The notes below the pieces were generated by a model, which did not search any database, was not told the origin of the DNA, and was given only the letters and a program-made list of their open reading frames with translations. This document shows, one piece after another, positions 58,801-64,000 of a DNA stretch of 64,000 nt (its first letter is position 1; the number at the start of each line of letters is the position of its first letter). The stretch lies in assembly GCF_964355755.1 (NCBI RefSeq), contig NC_092680.1, forward strand, positions 18,825,001 through 18,889,000. The letters run 5' to 3'. The position numbers and the translations under genes were made by a program. Source of the DNA: Antedon mediterranea (taxonomy: Eukaryota; Echinodermata; Crinoidea; Comatulida; Antedonidae).

Positions 58801-61393
58801 AGGGTTAGCTTTAGGCCCAGAGCCTAGATGCATTTTAGCCAAGTTGCATAACGGTGTTGCACTAACATGCCTAGTCTTTTTACCTAAATTTGCTAATGGT
58901 ACAATTTGTCCTCCTAGCCCTTCTTTTCCCAATGTAGTGCCATCATAAGAGCCAACTTCCTTATTTCGATTTCCTTCTTTTCCTTTTAATTTACTTTGAT
59001 TCAAAAGGCTGACAAGGGAAGAAGTAGGCTTAGGTGGGGAATGAAGGTTAACTACCGAGCTAGGTGGAGTCATTAAACCAGAAGGATTTAACAAAGAAAA
59101 ACCTAGGCCTCCTTACCTTATACCATAGCAAAAGATATCAGCAGATGAGGTATTGTGGGAAGGTCGCAGTGTGGAAGGCAGGCAGGACAAGTAGAGGAAA
59201 ACATGAAAAGGAAACAAAGATGCTTTCAGTTAGCAAAAACAATAAATTAAAATATTGAAAACATGTTGAATATATATTTCTATATCAACCAAATGGTATA
59301 TAAAAAGCATGAGTGCCATTCTTTAACCTTGATCATGAGAAAATTATGGGATGCCAAGGATTATTAATAGTCATCACAACCCATAAACATTTTTGTCTTT
59401 GTAAAGAAAACTTTTCATTAAAAATTTAATAACTAATTCGTTAGATGTGATTGTACCTTATGCTAAGTACATATTGAGAAAAACTAAATTGCAAGTAATA
59501 CTTTGGTGGGACTCGTACCAATGACTTCCTGGTGATAAACATCTGAACATTAGTTTGATTAGCTATGTTAATTGGTCAGATGTACTCTTTTACTCCGGCG
59601 TATTTGTTCTTTATACAAAATTCTTAGTATAAAGTGCTATTACAATAGAGTAGGATAACCAAATGACCAATTTACCATGGTATTGCTAGGCAAACATCAT
59701 AAACAACTTACTGTAACTTTACTGACAAGAAATTGGCACCTGTATAAAGCTCAAACTTTATGTGACAAAAAATGTGATGTGCCCATATACGGACATGATG
59801 TCATATCACAACCATATTTGGGCACATCAAAACAAAAACAAAAACATTTAGTAAACGTTATGCTATACCAACCTGTTCTTTGTGGGTTCTTAGGCTTAGC
59901 ACCTGGTCCTAGGAGCAAGACATCTGGTACCGGTTTCTTACTAGGTTCTTTAGCTTGGGTATGCAGAATAGAATCAAGAGCTTTCTCAAGGTTGAAATTG
60001 CTTTTGATAATCATATCTGTCATAATATGCTCTGGTACACTATCACCCATTACATTGCGAATGCCATCTATGCAAGAGTTTAAAAGAGCTGAAAAATACA
60101 AATGCATTTGAAATTGTCAGGTTTAAAGCTGTCTACACTATCAAACTAGTTTTAACAAAAAAGTGGGATGTGCCCAAATATGGTAGTAATATGCCAAAAT
60201 ATGTTAGTGATATGACATCATCATGTGCATACACTATACGGGCACATCACATTTCAAAGTGTCATAGTGTAGACAGAGCTTTAGTAAGTCAAAGAACTGA
60301 AATTAAGACAGAAGAATTTTTGTTTAAAAGAGTCTCACATAGCTTATTTAAAGCAAATATAACACTTCAGTCCTACCCATACTCCAATGTATGTAACAAT
60401 TTTAGATGATTATTATTTTTTTTTTACTGTAGTTATTATAATAGTAGTCTATTATAGATAAAATAAATGTGCTGGTTATATTACCCTGATCATCATCACT
60501 AAGCTTAGGTCTTTTGAAGTCTTTAGAATCTTGCAGTGGTTGTTCCTCTTCACTTTCATTGGCCTTTTCTTCCTCTTCTGCATCTCCTTCTCCTATCTTA
60601 TCCAAATAATGTGATAAGCTAGTGTCATGATGCCCACGATGGAACATAAACTGACGTTCTGAAAGAAAGACGAGAAATCACTTAAAAACGATCAAAATAA
60701 GCCGTCTCTAACTAGCTAGGCCTAGTGCCTTCTTTCATGAGCAGCCTGATTGCACCATCTGATATTCTACTACAGTAATTGAAGTTTCAACACTTACCCG
60801 TCGAGGGTGACACACCAACACCATAATCATCTTCTACTGAATGCCCATAAACATCATAGTAACCATCATACTCTGAAAGAAAATAAAATTACTGTAGTTA
60901 CAAAGGTACGTATAGCCAGGGTCAGTGACCGCCAGACTAATCTAGTTAGTCTAGGCCTATATTATAGCTAGGCCTAGTAGGCTAGTAGTAGTAGAGTAGG
61001 CTCTACTTTTTATTTTCATTTACCAATTTGAAATTTTACAAAAAAGGGAAAGACATTGGAGTTGGTTGTATTATAACGTTCATTTAATGTATTTATTATG
61101 CCTTTTAGCCCAGCTAGCTGAAGTCTACTGCTTTTTGAGACCTTAGGCCTACCCTCTACTAGGCTTGCCTCGTTCATCATCATGCCTAGCTAGAATGGCT
61201 AGGCCTAGGCCCAACCTATCTATCAATCCTAGCTACCTCTAAGATTAAGAAGGCCTCAGACAGAGGCCTACTAGGAGGAGTAGGTAGGAGGCTAGGCTAG
61301 CTAGCCTAGCCCACGTCACAAAATGTTACGGTGTTATAACTTATGGTTACCTTCTCCGTAGTCCATGCTACGGACATTTCTATGTCGTGACAT
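49892..61393 (-). CDS. HBS1L: HBS1L, ribosome-rescue GTPase (HBS1/SKI7 locus)
   Basis: eEF1A/eRF3-like GTPase that acts with Pelota on stalled ribosomes. Exons: 61351-61393, 60798-60872, 60485-60658, 59873-60088, 57276-57453, 56694-56781, 56026-56261, 55641-55758, 55056-55280, 54476-54593, 53844-53912, 53526-53630, 52680-52770, 51570-51678, 51051-51151, 50750-50894, 49892-49903. All GT-AG, phases agree; 2103 nt, 700 residues (human 684). N-terminus [14 protein letters not shown] and [15 protein letters not shown]; a helical segment near 100-150. GTPase: GHVDAGKS (282-289), ITMD, DAPGH (359-363), NKLD (421-424), CSGL. Then beta-barrel domains to [18 protein letters not shown]. The last exon (ILK stop) has a strong acceptor, tttgtttttctag. 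Without that splice, the frame runs on to DVSQP and a stop at 50735. An alternative exon (58041-59102) is listed separately. Confidence 0.9.
50285..50522 (-). mobile_element. tRNA-derived SINE, type D
   Basis: Reverse complement head GGAGTTGTGGCTTGGTGGTT then ATGATGCTTGGCTACCACCC; B box TGGGTTCAAGTCCC. The body ends with ATAATGTTTGTCTTGTGAAC then CTCTGAGGGTCCCTAATGAT. In the last HBS1L intron; unlike types A to C. Confidence 0.65.
50553..50736. mobile_element. MITE family 1 copy touching the HBS1L coding end
   Basis: AAGTTCTTTCTATACTATCA to TTATAGTGTAGACAGAGCTT, 184 bp, with an extra internal repeat of GCCATATTTGGGCACATCAC-type words. Its right terminus is 13 bp from the HBS1L donor at 50749. 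If that donor is not used, the first in-frame stop (50735-50737) is made at the element edge. Confidence 0.85.
51245..51329. mobile_element. MITE family 4 fragment
   Basis: Right end TACCGCTCGTCTGTGTAAAT then TGGCCTTT; the left side has a partial GTGTGTAAATGGCC. In an HBS1L intron. Confidence 0.65.
51725..51905. mobile_element. MITE family 3 copy
   Basis: Near-identical to the copy at 11781, 181 bp: AAGCGTGGTTCCCACTAGCG ... GTTCTAGTGGGAACCAAGCT. In HBS1L intron, 46 bp upstream of the exon starting at 51678. Confidence 0.85.
52865..52930 (-). mobile_element. Penelope-like terminal relic, tentative
   Basis: Reverse complement CACTTGATCTTGAAAATAGT then TTCATGATGGTTCTGAAACG and TCGATC. This is close to words found at ends of Penelope-like elements, with a GAAACGTCGA block shared with the hairpins at 6955 and 37020. 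Identification is tentative. Confidence 0.3.
53225..53470. repeat. Diverged repeat related to the element at 55870
   Basis: Two loosely repeated halves (TCTCTGTACT...CCACATATGGCAT and TCTCTGTACTGTACCTCCAC), with GCATCACATGTGAT and a right end TGTATTACAGAATTTTCCTA like the terminus at 55.87-56.0 kb. In an HBS1L intron. Confidence 0.5.
54757..54912. mobile_element. MITE family 3 copy, left end lost
   Basis: Begins at AGGATGTAACGCAACGCAAG and keeps the right arm to TTCTAGTGGGAACCAAGCTT. In an HBS1L intron. Confidence 0.8.
55332..55447. mobile_element. MITE family 1 copy, diverged
   Basis: AAATCTGTCTCCACTATCAC to GGTTTGATAGTGTAGACAGA. In an HBS1L intron. Confidence 0.7.
55870..56005. mobile_element. 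Inverted-repeat element, family 5
   Basis: Left CATAGGGAAACTCTGTAATA then CAGCATC; right GATGCTGTATCATAGAATTT then GCCTATG, with the next 25 bp also paired (TGTGATGCCTGTAT and ATACAGGCTTCACA). Just downstream of HBS1L exon 7. Confidence 0.65.
56358..56611. repeat. 60-bp minisatellite, about 4.2 copies
   Basis: Unit CATTTAAAAGCTTGATAGTC, CAGTCAAAAATCACCCTCAC, CATGGTATAAAGTGCGCCCT. Copies differ by one or two bases. In an HBS1L intron. Confidence 0.93.
56938..57175. mobile_element. MITE family 4 copy with GC-richer interior
   Basis: AAAGGCCAATTTACACAGAC then GAGCGGTAACGG; right end TACCATTCGTCTGTAAATTG then GCCTTTA. In an HBS1L intron. Confidence 0.75.
58027..59102 (-). CDS. HBS1L: SKI7-like alternative exon of HBS1L
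   Basis: Large exon between HBS1L exons 4 and 5. The acceptor cctag gives first base 59102, so exon 4 (ACA G) plus GT TTT TCT reads [20 protein letters not shown] strong donor (GAT A|gtaagt) ends it at 58041, making 1062 nt, divisible by three. If that donor is skipped, the frame reads GDSKYC and stops at 58027. Recurrent SLSALAxxHL-type motifs appear about five times ([29 protein letters not shown]). The C-terminal [17 protein letters not shown] resembles the exosome-binding region of vertebrate HBS1L isoform 3, the Ski7 equivalent. Possible products: Hbs1 (700 aa, skipped), Ski7-like (527 aa, terminal) or fusion (1054 aa). Functional motif assignment is from memory of the family. Confidence 0.8.
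59743..59830. mobile_element. MITE family 1 fragment
   Basis: AAGCTCAAACTTTATGTGAC then the ATGTGATGTGCCCATATACG core and CATATTTGGGCACATC; outer ends lost. Ends about 43 bp from HBS1L exon 4. Confidence 0.65.
60126..60282. mobile_element. MITE family 1 copy
   Basis: AAGCTGTCTACACTATCAAA to AGTGTCATAGTGTAGACAGA then GCTTTA. In HBS1L intron 3. Confidence 0.8.
60900..61350 (-). promoter_or_regulatory. TAGGCCTA-rich 5' intron of HBS1L
   Basis: HBS1L intron 1, with words such as GGCCTATATTATAGCTAGGC, AATGGCTAGGCCTAGGCCCA and GGAGGCTAGGCTAGCTAGCC. The composition resembles the spacers at 20.7, 34.5 and 44.7 kb. Regulatory role is a guess based on position. Confidence 0.3.
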
Positions 61394-62689
61394 TTTGCAC
61401 TATTTAAACTGTTTATATTGCAATGAAATCCATTTATTTTAACAGCCAATATACTTGTCTGTATTTTGGAGAAATTTCCAGGATGGTACATTTTGTAGTG
61501 GCTGCCATTTTAAAAGGAAGTGCGCCCTCTAGAAGAGAATTGAAGTTTGTATATGATGGGCATAGCAGCAGCCTGGATGAATCGCACATTTCAACCCCCT
61601 CCCCCCGCCCAATAAAAAAAAACAGCAATTGGATGACATGTAATTTAAGCCAAATCAAAATAATTTTTGCTATCTTCAAATACACATAATTACAATAACA
61701 AACATGTACTAAAATAAGGATACGGTACGATTTTTAAAACCAAAATTACCAAAATAAAAAGGAAATATTACACAGATAAAATTCATGGAATAAATATAAA
61801 TAGGCCTAGGCCTACTGTAATAAGATAATGAAAGTAGGCTATAACCATCATGAGGAAAACCGTTTCTCTATTCAGGGGATACTTTGTTGGGTCGTCCAAT
61901 CAATCCCCGGTGTTGTTCCCTGTAAGGGTCCTTGTCAACATTTACTCATCTAATTATCAGTAACGTGGTAATTAATAGAATATTTCCGGACACGTGACAG
62001 TTATGAGTTATTGACTAGAGTTCATGTCGTCAATTATTTATCAGGAGATGTATCACTTAATTCCGAACCTGCTTAATTGCATGATCGCAGCAGATTCATC
62101 TCATGTATGCTTTGTTCAACAACAACAAACTGCAAAACTCCGAATTTAATGTCTTATTTATTTATAAATAGGCCTATGTGGGTGTCTATTTTGATGTCTG
62201 ATGCCCGGCCTGATGCCCTTATTTTTCCTTTCCTAATGACCATCTCTCTCACCCCAAATTATTTTATCACTAGCCTACGTTATAGGCCTACGCCCCTTGT
62301 CAATACACTTTCTTCTATACAATTAATGGAGTAAATACATTAAGCATAATTTATATTGTCTTTCTAATATTTTAAACTTGTTTTAAAATATGATTTTGTG
62401 TGTGGCCTACATGTGGAAAATAATTGAAGATGAATATTCAGATGATATCAACACGAGTAACTCTTATTTTACAATTCACACAAAACGAATTATTCCGGAA
62501 TAATCAAAACAATTGTTTAAAAACTAGATTTTAATTCGTCACTTTTACGAATTAATGTGATCTTTGTGATAGAAGATAATTTTACCGACGTTCTACGAAT
62601 AAAATTAAGATTTGATAGGCTGTACTCAATCTTCCTCCTATGCGCATGTTTTTTTGTTTTGTTTTTATTTTATTAATGAGCTTTCTTAA
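61394..62689. other. HBS1L upstream spacer, no gene
   Basis: No exon recognised. Contains short AT-rich frames on both strands and a C run (61597-61607). The HBS1L 5' UTR and promoter should lie at its left end. Confidence 0.4.
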
Positions 62690-63294
62690 CACGTTCACTG
62701 CCAAGGCATTTTCCGTAATTTCTGTCCCAGTGCCAAGTCCCGTTTACATATTAAATTACAGTTTGAAAGTGTAACATCTGGTCACAGACTATCATGATGT
62801 CATTCAAAATACGATGGCGGGAAAAACCGTTGAGACGTATAAATACGTCACTGGCAATGGTCCAACAATTTTATTGACTTTGCCAGGAACGTAAATATAC
62901 GTCGGGGATTTTCCGCGCTAAAATCGGTCAAACCTATCATCGAGAGATAAAAACAGTAAACCACACTGAATCATTTCATCCTTTATTATTTTTATTTACT
63001 ATTAGCGCAATTTATGACATGTTTGAGATGATTATATTGAGTGTGAGGGCGCCATCGTATCAACCATATTCAATGCATGAGGGAATAAACACAAACAAAC
63101 ATATGACATTTATTTTTAGATTATCGTTTACGTACATCATTCATAAACTGCCATGCGATAATTCCTGTTCCAATCACCACTGCCAGCGATTCTACATACA
63201 ATACAAAAGTGCTACGATTTTGACGTAGTATTACGTCTTGGCAAGTAGCGACACGCAATTTTTGACGTATAAATACGCCGTGGCAGTGAACGTG
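62690..63294. mobile_element. 605-bp inverted-repeat element flanked by TTAA
   Basis: Left: TTAA then CACGTTCACTGCCA. Right: TGGCAGTGAACGTG then TTAA (62686-62689 and 63295-63298). Subterminal GACGTATAAATACG words occur in both orientations. TTAA duplication and the terminal type fit a piggyBac-derived MITE. No transposase frame is seen. Confidence 0.75.
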
Positions 63295-63298
63295 TTAA

Positions 63299-63937
63299 TC
63301 ACATTACAACCGGATACAAACAGGAGATAATAGGAGATTTTAACATTTAGAAGTTCTCTTTGTATTTTTTGTTTAATTTGACTTCAAACGGGTACCGCAA
63401 CCAACCAGGTACGGATTGCTCATCACCAACAATAATATAACAGATAACAAAGATGTAACGCGAGGGTTAAAGACTCAACGGAACCACAACATTAGCAAGT
63501 CATTGTATTCAGAATTTGCTAACTTCATTGACCAATCAACACTCATTGTCTAATGTACGTCATGCTGTGTTATAAAACTTGTTGTTTTTAAAATAGTAAA
63601 GGCCACATTATTATATACCAAAGTAGGTTTAAAATAAATTCTCTATTGTAAAACTCTCAATTTGAAAAATTCGAAAGACACACACAGCATAGGCCTAAAT
63701 TTGATTTTTTTTAAATTAAATTTCAGGGAAATTATGAAAATGATCACCTATAATTCGTCAAAGTGACGAATTAAATGCTAGTTCTTCGTATTATTTCTCT
63801 CTGTGTAACAATTATCTCAAAATTTCACAACACAAATACCGAATTGATACAATCTTTAGTCGAAATATCGATGGTAAAACAGGTAAGAATAATTAATGTA
63901 TACATAATTTCAGTTATTCGCGTGATTCCATGGCCTG
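63299..63937. other. Spacer with nothing recognised
   Basis: AT-rich; no gene, RNA or repeat family recognised. Confidence 0.35.
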
Positions 63938-64000
63938 AAGCTCTGCCTACACTATCAAACTTTACATCTCCCTGTATGGACATGATGATGTCATATCACT
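63938..64000. mobile_element. MITE family 1 copy, cut by window edge
   Basis: AAGCTCTGCCTACACTATCA then TGTATGGACATGATGATGTC; right half lies outside the window. Confidence 0.75.

Noticed and set aside
1-64000. CRISPR arrays, operons or prokaryotic mobile systems
   Set aside because: The tandem arrays have no spacers and the genes are spliced; nothing prokaryotic is present.

Overview
The window is animal nuclear DNA. It is AT-rich, with multi-exon genes, GT-AG introns, 5' and 3' untranslated stretches, short interspersed repeats with tRNA-like heads, and many short inverted-repeat elements. Gene content (motile-cilia genes, a CtIP homologue, WRAP53, HBS1L), recurrent TAGGCCTA words and AGBL5/ANKRD66 orthology suggest an invertebrate deuterostome, most likely an echinoderm. 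The phylum is inference, because no ribosomal or mitochondrial marker is present.

Layout, left to right. (1) 1-5116, minus: AGBL5/CCP5 tubulin deglutamylase, with its 3' end cut by the window edge. (2) 5.1-13.9 kb: gene-poor, repeat-rich spacer with several MITEs, a tRNA-derived SINE, a dead LINE reverse-transcriptase fragment and a hammerhead-like motif; a few weak exon candidates lie near 9.4-9.7 kb. (3) 13990-20368, minus: RBBP8/CtIP, nine exons, 847 codons. (4) 21977-27046, plus: WRAP53/TCAB1, ten exons, 446 codons, divergent from RBBP8. (5) 27515-34012, minus: DNAAF11/LRRC6, fifteen exons, 454 codons, tail-to-tail with WRAP53. (6) 35221-42457, plus: a DUF389 multi-pass membrane protein, thirteen exons, 558 codons, head-to-head with DNAAF11. 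(7) 44843-46855, plus: ANKRD66-like ankyrin protein, three exons, first intron GC-AG, followed directly by 24 copies of a 34-bp satellite. (8) 49892-61393, minus: HBS1L, seventeen constitutive exons plus a 1062-nt SKI7-like exon. (9) 61.4-64 kb: spacer with a TTAA-flanked inverted-repeat element.

Exon models were built by hand. For each gene I checked splice dinucleotides and reading phase across every junction, and the totals divide by three for all complete genes. Functions are assigned by recognising family sequence.

The most interesting points are: the HBS1L locus, where a phase-symmetric SKI7-like exon could give Hbs1, Ski7 or a fused protein; the DUF389 protein, a family best known from prokaryotes; the changed CDK-site neighbourhood in CtIP; about fifteen copies of one TA-flanked MITE family, one of which abuts the HBS1L coding end; and clusters of TAGGCCTA words near the gene starts.
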